Positions 1 to 9,053 of a stretch of 64,000 nucleotides of DNA are shown here, one piece after another. This DNA comes from Allobosea sp. UNC402CLCol (GTDB taxonomy: Bacteria > Pseudomonadota > Alphaproteobacteria > Rhizobiales > Beijerinckiaceae). The translations under genes were made by a program, and so were the position numbers. Each line of letters starts with the position of its first letter. Within the stretch, counting starts at the first letter, position 1. The stretch spans positions 868,001 to 932,000 of the forward strand of contig NZ_JQJJ01000009.1 in the NCBI RefSeq assembly GCF_000745475.1. The letters are read 5' to 3'. The notes under the pieces are model-generated. The model worked only from the letters and a program-made list of their open reading frames with translations, had not been told where the DNA came from and did no database searches.

Positions 1-27
1 GGTCAGCTTGACCGTGATCGGCGTCAT
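1..27 (-). CDS. N-terminal fragment of next ABC operon gene (probably ATPase)
   Basis: Only nine codons lie in the window. They read MTPITVKLT and run off the left edge. The ATG overlaps the stop of the upstream permease gene in an ATGA junction, the usual arrangement for translationally coupled ABC operons. This operon has two permeases and a binding protein but no ATPase yet, so the missing ATP-binding subunit is the natural candidate. That identity is inferred from context only. Confidence 0.45.
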
Positions 28-725
28 GCCACGCTCCGTGCGTCGGTCGGTCGGCGATAGGGGGAGAGATGCTGCTCGAGCAGATCCACCGCCCGCGCGA
101 TCACCGTCACCAGGACGAGATAGATCGCCGCCGCACACAGGAAGATCTCGATGGCGCGGTAGGTTTCGGAGACCTCCGCACGCGCGATGCCGGTGATCTC
201 CATCAGCGTCACGACGCTGGCGAGCGAGGTCGCCTTGACCATGCTGGTGATCTCCGCGCCATAGGCGGGCAGCGCCTGCCGGAAGGCGAGGGGCAGCACG
301 ATCCGGCGCAGCATGGTCAGCCGCGTCATGCCGGAAACGCGAGCCGCCTCGATCGCCCCGGAAGGCACCGCGCGAAGACCGCCGCGCAGGATTTCCGAAG
401 TGTAGGCCGCATCGTTCAGCATCAGGGCGAGGACGGCGCAGACATAAGGTTCGCGCAGCAGCGGCCAGAGCAGCGAGTGGCGCACCGCCGAGAACTGGGC
501 GAGCCCGTAATAGATCAGGAAGATCTGGATCAGCAGCGGCGTGCCGCGGAAGATGTAGACGTAGAAATCGGCGATCCGCGCGCCCAGCCAGGAGGTGGCG
601 CGCAGGCCCGACAGCCCGAGCGCGATGAGGCCGCCGCCGAGCAACGACAGGACCGCCAGCAGCAATGTCAGCGGCAGGCCGGCGAGCAGCTTGGGAAAGA
701 TCTGGGCGATGAAGGCGAAATCCAT
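24..725 (-). CDS. polar amino-acid ABC transporter permease (HisM/ArtM type)
   Basis: This 233-residue inner-membrane permease belongs to a polar amino-acid importer. The ATG at 725 begins MDFAFIAQ, 2 bp after the stop of the first permease gene. A much longer upstream extension in the same frame is a shadow of that gene and is rejected. The N-terminal FRGTPLLIQIF segment is the classic HisQ/HisM-type sequence. The EAA loop, which contacts the ATPase, is visible as EAARVSGM followed by RRIVLPLAFRQALP. Several hydrophobic segments match the five-helix His/Glu/Gln/Arg permease family. It should pair with the other permease as a heterodimer. The exact substrate is not readable. Confidence 0.88.
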   Translation of the reverse strand: MDFAFIAQIFPKLLAGLPLTLLLAVLSLLGGGLIALGLSGLRATSWLGARIADFYVYIFRGTPLLIQIFLIYYGLAQFSAVRHSLLWPLLREPYVCAVLALMLNDAAYTSEILRGGLRAVPSGAIEAARVSGMTRLTMLRRIVLPLAFRQALPAYGAEITSMVKATSLASVVTLMEITGIARAEVSETYRAIEIFLCAAAIYLVLVTVIARAVDLLEQHLSPYRRPTDARSVA

Positions 726-727
726 CG

Positions 728-1453
728 CTAGCTCCCGGTTCTCGCGGCGGCCTGTCCCCGCATGGAGCGCCATTCGGCGATGCGGAACACGAAACCCGAG
801 ACGGTGGTGATGGCGAGATAGATCGCGCCGCCAGCGAGGAAGAACAGGAAGGGCAATTCGGTCGAGTTTGCCGCCACCGTGACGGCGCGCAACGTCTCGA
901 CCAGCCCGGTGACCGAGACCAGCGCGGATTCCTTGATGACCGACTGCCATTGGTTGCCGAGGCCGGGCAGCGCGGTACGCAGGGCCAGCGGCGCGATGAT
1001 GCGCCGGAACATCGTCCAGCGGCCCATGCCGGTGACGCGCGCCGCCTCGAGCGTTCCGGGCGCGATGGCGTGGAAGGCGCCGCGCAGGACTTCCGCCTGC
1101 GTGGCGCCGGAGAGCAGGCCGATCGCCAGGCACCCCGCGGCGAAGCCGCTAATCTCGACGGGGCCGACATGCCCGAATTGCTTGGCGACCACCGAGGCGA
1201 TCTGCCGGCCGCCGAAATAGAACAGGTAGATGACGAGCAGGTCGGGAATGCCGCGCATCACCACGCCATAGCCCTGCGCGAGGCGCCGGACCGGCGCGGA
1301 GCCGGCGATCCGCGCCCAGGCGCAGAGGGTGCCGAGGCCGAGTCCGAGCGCGAAGGCGCAGGCCGATACGGCGAGCGTCATCAGCCCGCCGTTCAGCAGC
1401 GCGTGCCCCCAGCCCTCCGGGCCGAAGCCCAGCAATGTCAGGCTGTCGTCCAT
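728..1453 (-). CDS. polar amino-acid ABC transporter permease (HisQ type)
   Basis: This 241-residue permease is the partner of the downstream one. It has the conserved MRGIPDLLVIYLFYF segment near residue 85 and the EAARVTGM coupling loop near residue 150, followed by RRIIAPLALRTALPGLGNQW. Start and length fit the family. It lies 19 bp downstream of the binding-protein gene and 2 bp upstream of the second permease gene, so all are probably on one transcript running from 3.57 kb leftwards. Substrate choice is set by the binding protein. Confidence 0.88.
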   Translation of the reverse strand: MDDSLTLLGFGPEGWGHALLNGGLMTLAVSACAFALGLGLGTLCAWARIAGSAPVRRLAQGYGVVMRGIPDLLVIYLFYFGGRQIASVVAKQFGHVGPVEISGFAAGCLAIGLLSGATQAEVLRGAFHAIAPGTLEAARVTGMGRWTMFRRIIAPLALRTALPGLGNQWQSVIKESALVSVTGLVETLRAVTVAANSTELPFLFFLAGGAIYLAITTVSGFVFRIAEWRSMRGQAAARTGS

Positions 1454-1472
1454 CCCGTTCGGCTCGCCCGCG

Positions 1473-2339
1473 TCAGCTCGCGGGCGTGATGTCCATCTCG
1501 AACCACTTCAGCGCCAGCTTCTTGAGCGTGCCGTCGTCGATGGTCGACTTCAGCGCCTTGTCGAACATCTCCTTCAGCTCCGGATCGCCCTTGCGCAGGC
1601 CGACCGCGGATCCGACGCCCAGGAGGCCGCCCGTGAAAAGATAGCCGGACTGGATCATCTCGCCATTCGACTTCTTCGCGCTCGCCTGGATGTTGATCTG
1701 GGAGGCCATCACCGCATCGACGCGGCCGCTCTTCAGGTCCAGGAAGGTATCCGGCCCGGACGGATAGGTGCGGACGGTCACCACGTCCTTGAAATAGCGG
1801 TTGAGGACGTCGTTCTGGATCGTGGCGACCTGTACCGCGACGGTCTTGCCGGTCAGCGCTTTCGCCAGTTCGTCGATCGCCGTCTTGGCGGCGGCCTCAT
1901 CCGTGAAGGGGACACGCGGCGCGCCCGTTCCGGGCAGCGACTTGATGCTGCCCTCCTTCATGATCGCGAAGCCCGAGCCGGCCGAGGCGTAGGGGCGGGA
2001 GAAGGCGATGACCTCCTCGCGCTTCGGCGTGATCGAAACGGCGTCCATGATGGCGTCGTATTTGCCGTCGGTCAGGCCGGCGATCATGCCGTCCCAGGCC
2101 TGCGCGATCATCTCGCACTTGACGCCCATGCGGGTCGACAGCTCCTGCAGCAGGTCGGGCTCGAAGCCGATCAGGCGGCCGTCGGGAGCGTGCATGTTGT
2201 AGGGAGGAAACGCGCCTTCGGTGGCGACGCGGATGAGCTTCCATTCCTTGGCCGTGGCGGAACGGGGCGCTGCGCCCAGAGCGAGGCCGGCTGCGGCGCC
2301 GAGGCCGAGCTTCAGGAAGTCAGAGCGGGTGATCGTCAT
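1473..2339 (-). CDS. extracellular solute-binding protein, family 3 (amino-acid ABC importer)
   Basis: This 288-residue periplasmic binding protein starts with a leader of the form RSDFLKLGLGAAAGLALGAAP and a likely cut near residue 30 (SATAKEW). The mature part opens with IRVATEGAFPPYN and continues IGFEPDLLQEL, which is the signature of lysine/arginine/ornithine/histidine-type binding proteins (SBP family 3). A second lobe with DKALKSTIDDGTLKKLALKWF closes the fold. It sits between an M20 amidohydrolase and two HisQM-type permeases, so it captures the substrate for that importer. The substrate may be an acylated or otherwise conjugated amino acid, judging by the neighbouring hydrolase; that part is inference. 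Confidence 0.88.
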   Translation of the reverse strand: MTITRSDFLKLGLGAAAGLALGAAPRSATAKEWKLIRVATEGAFPPYNMHAPDGRLIGFEPDLLQELSTRMGVKCEMIAQAWDGMIAGLTDGKYDAIMDAVSITPKREEVIAFSRPYASAGSGFAIMKEGSIKSLPGTGAPRVPFTDEAAAKTAIDELAKALTGKTVAVQVATIQNDVLNRYFKDVVTVRTYPSGPDTFLDLKSGRVDAVMASQINIQASAKKSNGEMIQSGYLFTGGLLGVGSAVGLRKGDPELKEMFDKALKSTIDDGTLKKLALKWFEMDITPAS

Positions 2340-2375
2340 GGCGAATCTCCGGTGCCGTAGCGAATGCGGGCGGGA

Positions 2376-3566
2376 TCAGGACAGGATGTCGAGAGCGGTG
2401 CGGGCGAGCGCGGCGACGCCCAGGCCGATGCTGCGCTCGTCCGGCTGGTAGTCGGAATTGTGGACCCGGTCGTCGCGGCCGGGCTGCGACGAGCCGACCA
2501 GCAATTGGCAGGACGGAATGCGCTCCGAGAAATAGGAGAAATCCTCGGCGCCGAAGCGCCCTTCGAGCTGCTCGACCTTGTCGGCGCCGAATTGCTCGGA
2601 CACCGACCGGATCACCGCATCGACGACGCCGTCATCGTTGATCAGGGCGGGCGCCCCGCGCTTGTAGTCGATCTCGCAGGTGACGCCCATCGCCGCGGCG
2701 ACGCCGTCGCAGATCCGTCGGAAGCTGGCTTCCATCGTGTCGCGGCTCTCGGGCGAGCGGCAGCGGACCGTGCCCTGGAACAGACAGCTGTCGGGGATGA
2801 TGTTGTGCGTCGAGCCGCCCTGGATGTGGCCGACGGTGAGCACCGCAGATCGCGACGGATCCATGACGCGCGAAATCGCCGTCTGCAGCTGCATGATCAT
2901 CGCGGAAGCGGCGACGATCGGATCGAGCGCGGAATGCGGGCGCGCCGCATGGCCCGATTTTCCGCGCACGATCACGTCGAATTCGTCGCTCGATGCCGTG
3001 GAGGCCCCCCGGACATAGCCGAAGCGCCCCACCGCCATCTCGGGCCGGTTGTGGAAGGCCAGCGCGATGGCGGCACCATCGGCAGCGCCGTCCGCGACCA
3101 TCGCGGCGGCGCCGCTCTCCACTGTTTCCTCGGCCGGCTGGAACACCAGCCTGACGCTGCCGCGCAGCTTGGGCGCCATGGCCTGCAGGACAGAGCCGAC
3201 ACCGAGCAGCGTGGCGGTGTGAATGTCATGGCCGCAGGCATGCATCTTCCCGGGGATGGTGCTGGCGAAGGGCAGCCCCGTCAGCTCCTCCATCGGCAGC
3301 GCATCCATGTCGGCGCGGATCAGCAGGCAGGGGCCCGGAGCGCCGCCTGCGATCTCGGCCACGACGCCGGTGCGCCCGACGCCGCGCCGCGGCGAGAGCC
3401 CGATCCGCTCCAGCTCCTGCGCAACGATTTCCGCGGTCCTGACGGTCTCGAACCCGATTTCCGGATGGGCATGGATGTCGCGGCGGATGGCGATCAATTG
3501 CGGTTCGATCGCCGCGACATGGCGCTCGATGTCGAGAGTGGGGTCGTTCGGACGGTGGGGAGACAT
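2376..3566 (-). CDS. M20 family metallo-amidohydrolase (hippurate hydrolase/aminoacylase type)
   Basis: This 396-residue cytoplasmic enzyme hydrolyses the amide bond of N-acyl amino acids or related amides. Visible M20D landmarks are RRDIHAHPEIGFE (residues 28-40), the metal ligands in MHACGHD (108-114), the EE pair in FQPAEET (142-148) and FHNRPEMAVGRFGY near 171. A C-terminal EDFSYFSE motif completes the site. The ATG at 3566 is preferred over an upstream GTG at 3608 because it gives family length. It is the first gene of the amino-acid ABC operon and is divergent from a PLP enzyme gene, which suggests import followed by deacylation. Confidence 0.88.
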   Translation of the reverse strand: MSPHRPNDPTLDIERHVAAIEPQLIAIRRDIHAHPEIGFETVRTAEIVAQELERIGLSPRRGVGRTGVVAEIAGGAPGPCLLIRADMDALPMEELTGLPFASTIPGKMHACGHDIHTATLLGVGSVLQAMAPKLRGSVRLVFQPAEETVESGAAAMVADGAADGAAIALAFHNRPEMAVGRFGYVRGASTASSDEFDVIVRGKSGHAARPHSALDPIVAASAMIMQLQTAISRVMDPSRSAVLTVGHIQGGSTHNIIPDSCLFQGTVRCRSPESRDTMEASFRRICDGVAAAMGVTCEIDYKRGAPALINDDGVVDAVIRSVSEQFGADKVEQLEGRFGAEDFSYFSERIPSCQLLVGSSQPGRDDRVHNSDYQPDERSIGLGVAALARTALDILS

Positions 3567-3694
3567 AAGAAGCTCTGACGGACGGTAAGCGGCGCCGGAA
3601 CCTCGCACAGATCCTTAGCCGTCGCAATCGGACCGAGGATCGACAATCGACAATAGCTTACTAAAATGCGGGCCCGTTTCAGAATGTTGTTCTC
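3567..3694 (+). promoter_or_regulatory. divergent control region between M20 hydrolase and PLP enzyme genes
   Basis: This 128-bp gap must hold promoters for both directions. It contains an AT-richer stretch with a tandem direct repeat TCGACAA at 3640-3646 and 3647-3653, followed by TACTAAAAT, which could serve as a -10 region for the plus-strand gene. I see no clear palindrome, and no regulator gene is adjacent. Shared control of the two divergent units is plausible but not shown. Confidence 0.4.
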
Positions 3695-4822
3695 ATGCAC
3701 GCCGCGACCATCCTGGCCCAGCTCGATCATGTCACCGATCCCTCAACTGGCGGGCTGGTGCCGTCGATCCATCCGGGCGTGACCCATGCCCGGCCGGGCA
3801 GCGCGATCGCGGCGGGTTACGCCCGCTCGGGCAACAGCGGCGCCGCGCTCGTCGAGAGCATTCTGTGCCAGTTGGAGAAGGGTGCGGCGGCGGCGGCCTT
3901 CGGCGCCGGAGCAGCTGCGGCGCAGGCCGTGCTGGCGAGCTTGCAGCCCGGCGACCGGGTGCTGGTCGACACAGGCCTCTACTACGAGTTCGGGCGGATG
4001 ATCTGGGCCTTCGCCGAACGCTTCGGCCTGGACATGGTGCGGGTCGATCTATGCGATCTAGAGGGCGTTGCCCGCAGCATGAGCGCCGCGGTCACGCGAC
4101 TCGTTTGGGCCGAATGCCCGAGCAACCCGCTCTGGCGCGTGCCGGATCTCGCCGCCTTGGCGGCGCTCGCTCATCGGCACGGTGCGCGTCTGCTGGTCGA
4201 CGCGACGGCGGCCACGCCGGTCCATTGCCGGCCGCTGACGCTGGGCGCCGATCTCGTGCTGCACTCGGCGACGAAATATCTCAACGGCCATGGCGATGTG
4301 GTCGCCGGCGTGCTCGTTGCGGCGGCAGAAGATGCGTGGTGGCGGGAAATGCTGACCGCGCGCGAGATGCATGGCAGCATCCTGCCGCCCTTCGAGGCCT
4401 GGCTCCTGCTGCGAGGCATGCGCTCCCTGGCGCTGAGGATGGAGCGCGTGTCGGCAACCGCGCAGACGCTCGCCGGCTGGCTTGCCCAGCATCCGCGCGT
4501 CGGCAAGGTGCATTATCCGGGGTTGCCGCAGCATCCGCAGCACGAACTGGCCTGCCGGCAGTTCCGGGACGGCTTCGGCGGCATGCTCTCCTTCGAACTC
4601 GCCGACGCGGCAGAGGCCATCGATCTCTGTGCCCGGGCGCGGGTCTTCCGCCGCTCGACCTCGCTTGGATCGCCCGAGAGCCTGATCGAACACAGGCGCA
4701 GCACCGAAGGGGAGCAGTCCGATTGTCCTCCCGGTCTGGTGCGGCTCTCGGTCGGGCTGGAGCATCCCGACGACCTCCTGGCCGATTTGGCCGAAATGCT
4801 CTGTCCGGCGGGGCGGCCCTAG
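3695..4822 (+). CDS. Cys/Met metabolism PLP-dependent enzyme (cystathionine lyase/synthase fold)
   Basis: This 375-residue fold-type I PLP enzyme belongs to the cystathionine gamma-synthase / beta-lyase / methionine gamma-lyase family. The phosphate-contacting YxR pair is at Tyr42-Arg44. The PLP nitrogen is held by Asp169 in LLVDATAATP, and Lys194 in HSATKYLNGHGD is the Schiff-base lysine. A C-terminal SLGSPESLIEH segment is also typical. It probably cleaves or exchanges a C-S or C-X bond on a gamma- or beta-substituted amino acid. It is divergent from the M20 hydrolase and importer genes, so it may act on the freed amino acid. Lyase versus synthase cannot be decided from the sequence. Confidence 0.85.
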   Translation: MHAATILAQLDHVTDPSTGGLVPSIHPGVTHARPGSAIAAGYARSGNSGAALVESILCQLEKGAAAAAFGAGAAAAQAVLASLQPGDRVLVDTGLYYEFGRMIWAFAERFGLDMVRVDLCDLEGVARSMSAAVTRLVWAECPSNPLWRVPDLAALAALAHRHGARLLVDATAATPVHCRPLTLGADLVLHSATKYLNGHGDVVAGVLVAAAEDAWWREMLTAREMHGSILPPFEAWLLLRGMRSLALRMERVSATAQTLAGWLAQHPRVGKVHYPGLPQHPQHELACRQFRDGFGGMLSFELADAAEAIDLCARARVFRRSTSLGSPESLIEHRRSTEGEQSDCPPGLVRLSVGLEHPDDLLADLAEMLCPAGRP

Positions 4823-4837
4823 CAGATTTTCCGGTAC

Positions 4838-4874
4838 GGCGAATGGCGGACAGTGCCCGGCACCTGCCGTCGCC
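4838..4874 (+). terminator. possible bidirectional terminator hairpin between convergent genes
   Basis: Between the convergent stops at 4822 and 4902 lies a nested imperfect hairpin. The outer arms are GGCGA/TCGCC, the middle arms GGC/GCC and the inner arms GTGCC/GGCAC. A short T-rich stretch (GTTTGCTTCC) follows on the plus strand. The position fits a terminator, but the stem has bulges and the T-tract is weak. Confidence 0.35.
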
Positions 4875-4901
4875 GTTTGCTTCCTGTCCGGACGCTGACC
4901 T

Positions 4902-5948
4902 TCACGCGACGATGTCGGGCAGCAGGAACGGGCCGCCTTTGACCGATACGAAGACGGTGCTGCCGAGCTGTGGCTGCTCGGTGCTCGAAACATGGGCCGT
5001 GAAGCGTGCTTCGGCACCATCATGCTTTGTTCGCAGCGTCACCGCATATTGCCCGCCCCGGAAGGTAACATCCTCGACGATCGCCTCCAGGCCAGGCCCC
5101 ACCGATGACAGTTGGAACTGCTCCGGCCTGAGCATGATGGTGCCTTGTCCGCGGCGGCGGCCGGTTTCGGCTTCGAACGCGCCCAGCCCGCAGGAGACGA
5201 TCCCCTCCGCGATATCGGCCTTGAACAGGGCGGCATTGCCAAGGAACAGCGCTGTTTCGACATCGGCAGGCCGCCAGTAAAGCTCGGCTGGCCGGCCCGT
5301 TTGCACCAGCCGCCCCTCCCGCATCACCGCGAGTTGATCGGCGAAGGACAGCGCCTCGCCCTGATCGTGGGTGACGAGGATGGTGGTGATGCCGGCCTTG
5401 GCCAGCACGCGCGCGACAGCTTGCCGGACACTCTCGCGCAGTCCGGTATCGAGCGCCGAGAACGGCTCGTCGAGCAGCATCAGGGCCGGCTTGCGGGCGA
5501 GCGCGCGGGCCAGCGCGACGCGCTGCTGCTGCCCTCCGGAGAGCTCGTGCGGCCTGCGGGTCAGCATCGCGGCATCGAGCTCGACGAGCTCCATCAGCTC
5601 GCGCAGGCGGGCAGCGCGGTCCGGCTCGTTTCGCGGGATGCCGAAACCGAGATTGCCGGCGACATCGAGATGCGGGAACAGCGCCCCGTCCTGGGCGACG
5701 TAGCCGATCCGGCGTCGATGCGCGGGGGCGATCGCCAACCCGTCGGCCAATACCTGCCCGTCGAGCGTCACCGTTCCGGTATCGGGAGCTTCGAAGCCGG
5801 CGATGACGCGCAGCAGCGTCGTCTTTCCCGAGCCGGACGGCCCGACGATGGCAACGCGGCTGCCCACCTCCACGGCAAGGGATACGCGATCCAGCGCCGC
5901 TGTCGCGCCGTAGCGCTTCGAGACGTCCGAAATGACGAGCTGAGTCAT
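4902..5948 (-). CDS. ferric iron ABC transporter ATP-binding protein (FbpC type)
   Basis: This 348-residue ATPase has Walker A GPSGSGKT (36-43), signature LSGGQQQR (136-143) and Walker B LMLLDEP (156-162), with an ACT/TOBE-like C-terminal region from about residue 240 as in FbpC/PotA proteins. The ATG at 5948 overlaps the stop of the permease gene (ATGA), so the long in-frame upstream extension is rejected. It is the last gene of the binding protein - permease - ATPase operon. Iron is inferred from the binding protein and the fused double permease. Confidence 0.88.
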   Translation of the reverse strand: MTQLVISDVSKRYGATAALDRVSLAVEVGSRVAIVGPSGSGKTTLLRVIAGFEAPDTGTVTLDGQVLADGLAIAPAHRRRIGYVAQDGALFPHLDVAGNLGFGIPRNEPDRAARLRELMELVELDAAMLTRRPHELSGGQQQRVALARALARKPALMLLDEPFSALDTGLRESVRQAVARVLAKAGITTILVTHDQGEALSFADQLAVMREGRLVQTGRPAELYWRPADVETALFLGNAALFKADIAEGIVSCGLGAFEAETGRRRGQGTIMLRPEQFQLSSVGPGLEAIVEDVTFRGGQYAVTLRTKHDGAEARFTAHVSSTEQPQLGSTVFVSVKGGPFLLPDIVA

Positions 5949-7525
5949 GCGCCGAGCGATCTGCGGGCCTGAGCGTGCAGCAGCGCGGTCATCGGCAACG
6001 AGAGAAGGATCATCAGCACGGCATAGGGCGCGGCCTTCGCATAGTCGAGCTCGCTGGTGAGCGCCCAGAACTCGGTGGCCAGCGTCCGCGTGCCGTTGGG
6101 GGCGAGCAGCAATGTCGCGGTCAGCTCTGTCGCCACGCCCATCGCGACAAGCGCCATCGCGGCGGCGACGCCGGGCGCCGCGAGCGGCAGCGTGACGGCA
6201 AGAAGCGCACGGGCCGGGCTGCGGCCGAGCGCCGCCGCGGCACGTTCCAGCTCGACCGGGACCTGCGCGATGCCGGCCCGCAGCCCGACGAGCGCGCGCG
6301 GCAGAAACATCAGCACATAGGCGAAGACCACGGTCGCCACCGTCTGGTAGAGCGGCAAGGCGACGCGCACCGTCACGGTGACGAGAGCGAGCGCGATCAC
6401 GACGCCCGGGAGCGCGCCCAGATAGCTGTGGCAGCTTTCCAGGAAACGGGTTGCCCGGCCGGGCGCGCGCACCGACAGCCACGCCATCGGCAGCGCGGCC
6501 GCCGCGGCGGCGCAGGCGCCGGCAGCCGCATAGCCCAGCGTTTCCGCCAGGGACGCGGCCAGCGCACCCTGCCGCCAGACATCGTCTCCCGAGGCCAGGA
6601 GCCAATGCGTGAGCGTCAGCGCGGGCACGCCGAGGCTGAGAACTGCGAAGGCGAGTGGCAGTGCAAGCGCCGGCAGCCGCCAGTTTCCCAGGCGCTGGCG
6701 CGGGGCAGGGCGGGGCGCGCCCGAGCCGAGCCGGGCATAGCGTGCGCTGCCCCGCAGCAGCCATTCGAGTGCGATGAGCCCGAAGCAGCTCAGCACCAGC
6801 ACGCCGGCGAGCATGTTCGCCGCCGGGCCGTTATAGCTCGACTGGAACTGATCGATGATCGCGGTGGTGAAGGTGTCGAAGCGGATCATCGCGTAGAGGC
6901 CGTATTCGGCGAGCAGGTGCAGCCCGACCAGCAGGCTGCCGCCGCAGATCGCAAGCCGCAGCTGCGGCAGAACCACCCGCGAGAACACGCGCAGCGGAGT
7001 CTGCCCGAGCGAAGCGGCGACATGTTCGAGCTCGGGGTCGAGCCGGCGGATCTGCGCGGCGACGGGCAGATAGAGGAAAGGCAGATAGGCGAGGACCGAA
7101 ACCAGCACCGCGGCCGGCAGCCCGTGGAAGCGCGGCAGGAGGCTGACCCAGGCATAGGACTGGACGAAAGCGGGCACGGCGAGCGGCGCGACCGCAAGCC
7201 AGGAGAGGAATTTCGCGCCGGGCATGTCGCTGCGCTCGGTCAGCCAGGCCAGCGCGACCGCCAGCAGGATCGCAGGCGGCAGCGTGCACAATTCGAGCAG
7301 CAGCGTGTTGACGAGCAATTCGCCGACGCGCGGCCGCCAGATCAGCGAGAACGCGGTCTGCCAACCCGTCTCGATCGCGATCCAGGCGATGAATCCCAGC
7401 GGCAGCAGGGCGCAGAGGGAGACGCCCCCGGCGAGCAGGAGCATGGCCCGGCTCGCGAGATTGCGTTGCCGCCTGAGCGGCAAATCCGGCAGGGCCGGCA
7501 TCGCGATGGAAAGTGAAACGGTCAT
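5945..7525 (-). CDS. iron ABC transporter permease (FbpB type, double-length)
   Basis: This 526-residue membrane protein has two homologous permease halves, the hallmark of Fe3+/thiamine-type FbpB permeases. Each half carries a coupling loop: [23 protein letters not shown] near residue 180 and [21 protein letters not shown] near 440. About twelve hydrophobic segments can be counted. The ATG at 7525 has no strong Shine-Dalgarno and lies just after a terminator-like hairpin, so expression is probably lower than that of the binding protein. It overlaps the ATPase gene by 4 bp. Confidence 0.9.
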   Translation of the reverse strand: MTVSLSIAMPALPDLPLRRQRNLASRAMLLLAGGVSLCALLPLGFIAWIAIETGWQTAFSLIWRPRVGELLVNTLLLELCTLPPAILLAVALAWLTERSDMPGAKFLSWLAVAPLAVPAFVQSYAWVSLLPRFHGLPAAVLVSVLAYLPFLYLPVAAQIRRLDPELEHVAASLGQTPLRVFSRVVLPQLRLAICGGSLLVGLHLLAEYGLYAMIRFDTFTTAIIDQFQSSYNGPAANMLAGVLVLSCFGLIALEWLLRGSARYARLGSGAPRPAPRQRLGNWRLPALALPLAFAVLSLGVPALTLTHWLLASGDDVWRQGALAASLAETLGYAAAGACAAAAAALPMAWLSVRAPGRATRFLESCHSYLGALPGVVIALALVTVTVRVALPLYQTVATVVFAYVLMFLPRALVGLRAGIAQVPVELERAAAALGRSPARALLAVTLPLAAPGVAAAMALVAMGVATELTATLLLAPNGTRTLATEFWALTSELDYAKAAPYAVLMILLSLPMTALLHAQARRSLGA

Positions 7526-7534
7526 GGGAAAAAT

Positions 7535-7560
7535 GCGCGTGCGGGGCCTCTCGCACGCGC
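7535..7560 (-). terminator. intergenic attenuator/terminator between binding-protein and permease genes
   Basis: A perfect 9-bp stem, GCGCGTGCG paired with CGCACGCGC and separated by an 8-nt loop, is followed on the minus strand by ATTTTTCCC. This is a classic intrinsic terminator layout. It lies in the 55-bp gap after the iron-binding-protein gene and ends about 10 bp before the permease start. Such partial terminators let the abundant binding protein be made in excess over the membrane complex. Confidence 0.65.
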
Positions 7561-7580
7561 CATGAGCCGACGCAACCGGG

Positions 7581-8588
7581 TCAGAGCAGGCCGGCGGCGG
7601 TCATCAGCTCGGTGACCTTCTTGCTGTCGAGTTGCGAGGGCTCGACCTTCGGCGCGTCGAGCTTGGCGATCGGCTCCAGCTTCGGATTCGAAGCCTCGCC
7701 GTTGCCGATGGCGTATTCGAACGAGTCGCCCTCGCGCAGGACGGCCTGGCCATGCTTGCCGCTCATCCACTTCACGAAGGTTTCCGCCTCCTTCTTGTGC
7801 TTGCTGGATTCGAGCACGCCTGCGCCCGAGGTGCTCAGGAAGGCGCCGGGATCCTGCCCGCGGAAATAGTGCAGCGCGACGTTGTTGCTGTTCTCGGCCG
7901 TCTTCGCCTGGTCGCCGAAGTAGTAGTAGTGATAGATCACCGCGCCTTCGACCTCGCCGGCATTGACCGCCTTCATGGCGACGCTGTTGCCGCGATAGGC
8001 GCTGGAGTTATCCTTCATCGCCTTGAGCCAGTCGGCCGTGACCTTCTCCCCCTTGAGGACGAGGAGCGCGCCGACGATCGCCTGGAAGTCGGCGCCCGAC
8101 GGCGACGCGGCCCAGCGCCCCTTCCACTTGGGGTCGGCGAGGTCCAGCATCGACTTCGGCAGATCGGCCTCCTTCAGCTTGCGCTTGTCGTAGGCGAAGA
8201 CGGTGCTGCGCGCCGCGACACCCATCCAGCGCCCGCTCGCGGGACGGAACTGGGCCGGAACCTGATCGAGAACGTCCTTGGGCAGGGTCTCGAACAGCCC
8301 GGCCTTCTCGACCAGCACCATGGCCGGAGAATTCTCGGTGACGAAGACGTCGGCCGGGGAAGACGCGCCTTCCTGGACGATCTGGTTGGCGAGCTCGGTG
8401 TCCGACCCCTTGCGGATCGTCACCTTGATGCCGGTCTCCTTGGTGAAGTCGTCGGCCCAGGCCTGGGTCAGGCTGGCATGCTGCGCGTTGTAGACCGTGA
8501 TGCCGTCCTCGGCGCGCACCGTGGCCGCCGCGGCGAGCGAGATGGCGAGCACGCCGACCCGAAGAGCAAGAAACGAGTATGACGTCAT
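7581..8588 (-). CDS. ferric iron-binding periplasmic protein (FbpA/FutA type)
   Basis: This 335-residue protein has a signal peptide ending near ATVRA (residue 26). The mature start [17 protein letters not shown] is typical of iron-binding proteins of the FbpA/Idi/FutA class. The clustered tyrosines in [11 protein letters not shown] (about residues 225-235) match the tyrosine iron ligands of this family. The motif [20 protein letters not shown] is also conserved. It is the first gene of the iron importer operon, with a recognisable promoter upstream and an attenuator downstream. Iron specificity rests on the tyrosines and the double permease. Confidence 0.87.
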   Translation of the reverse strand: MTSYSFLALRVGVLAISLAAAATVRAEDGITVYNAQHASLTQAWADDFTKETGIKVTIRKGSDTELANQIVQEGASSPADVFVTENSPAMVLVEKAGLFETLPKDVLDQVPAQFRPASGRWMGVAARSTVFAYDKRKLKEADLPKSMLDLADPKWKGRWAASPSGADFQAIVGALLVLKGEKVTADWLKAMKDNSSAYRGNSVAMKAVNAGEVEGAVIYHYYYFGDQAKTAENSNNVALHYFRGQDPGAFLSTSGAGVLESSKHKKEAETFVKWMSGKHGQAVLREGDSFEYAIGNGEASNPKLEPIAKLDAPKVEPSQLDSKKVTELMTAAGLL

Positions 8589-8630
8589 GCGGCCTTCTCC
8601 TGCCGATGCAGATCAAGAGGTGAGGCCGGC

Positions 8631-8659
8631 GTTAGATTCTCATGCGCCAAAACTGTCAA
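8631..8659 (-). promoter_or_regulatory. predicted promoter of the iron-uptake operon, with AT-rich upstream element
   Basis: On the minus strand, TTGACA (8654-8659) is separated by 17 bp from TCTAAC (8631-8636), a good sigma-70-like pair about 45 bp before the binding-protein start. Immediately upstream, 8658-8695 is strikingly AT-rich for this genome and contains an imperfect dyad AATTATTAT-N10-ATAATTATT. That is the place an iron-responsive regulator would bind, but I cannot match it to a Fur, Irr or RirA consensus. Confidence 0.5.
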
Positions 8660-8699
8660 TTATTATCGTCTAGTTTATAATTATTACAAATAATGGCTC

Positions 8700-9053
8700 T
8701 TTGCCGAATGGTTGAAAGCCAGGGGCTCGCCCGATCCCGCCCGAGAGGAATCGAAGCTGGAAGCCCTGCTTCAGGAGGATGCTCTCCCGAGAGAGCCATC
8801 TGATCGAGCGGTTCTGCGCAAGGCCGAAGCACCTCCGCCCCGATAGCAGGGCAGGGCGCTTATCCCTCCGGATTCGACCGGAATTCGGATCCGGACCGGA
8901 GGCCGGTGCGGATCTGGCTTGCTGCGCCTGCCGGTTGAGACGTGGCCGCTCCGGCTCGTTCGGCGCAATGGCTTGCCCCGCTGTCGTTGCCATCTCGGAG
9001 AGCGGGGGCCTTCTTGCCGGTGGCAAATCCTGCATAGCGGCAGGGATGGAGGC
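8700..9053. other. intergenic stretch without a supported gene
   Basis: This 354-bp stretch between the iron operon promoter and the end of the next operon has short open frames in several phases, but none resembles a known protein or has a good ribosome site. It contains an 11-bp inverted repeat with one mismatch and a 3-nt loop (ATCCGGACCGG at 8889-8899 with CCGGTGCGGAT at 8903-8913). This could be a transcription-end hairpin for the permease gene ending at 9054, although no T-tract follows. Confidence 0.4.
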
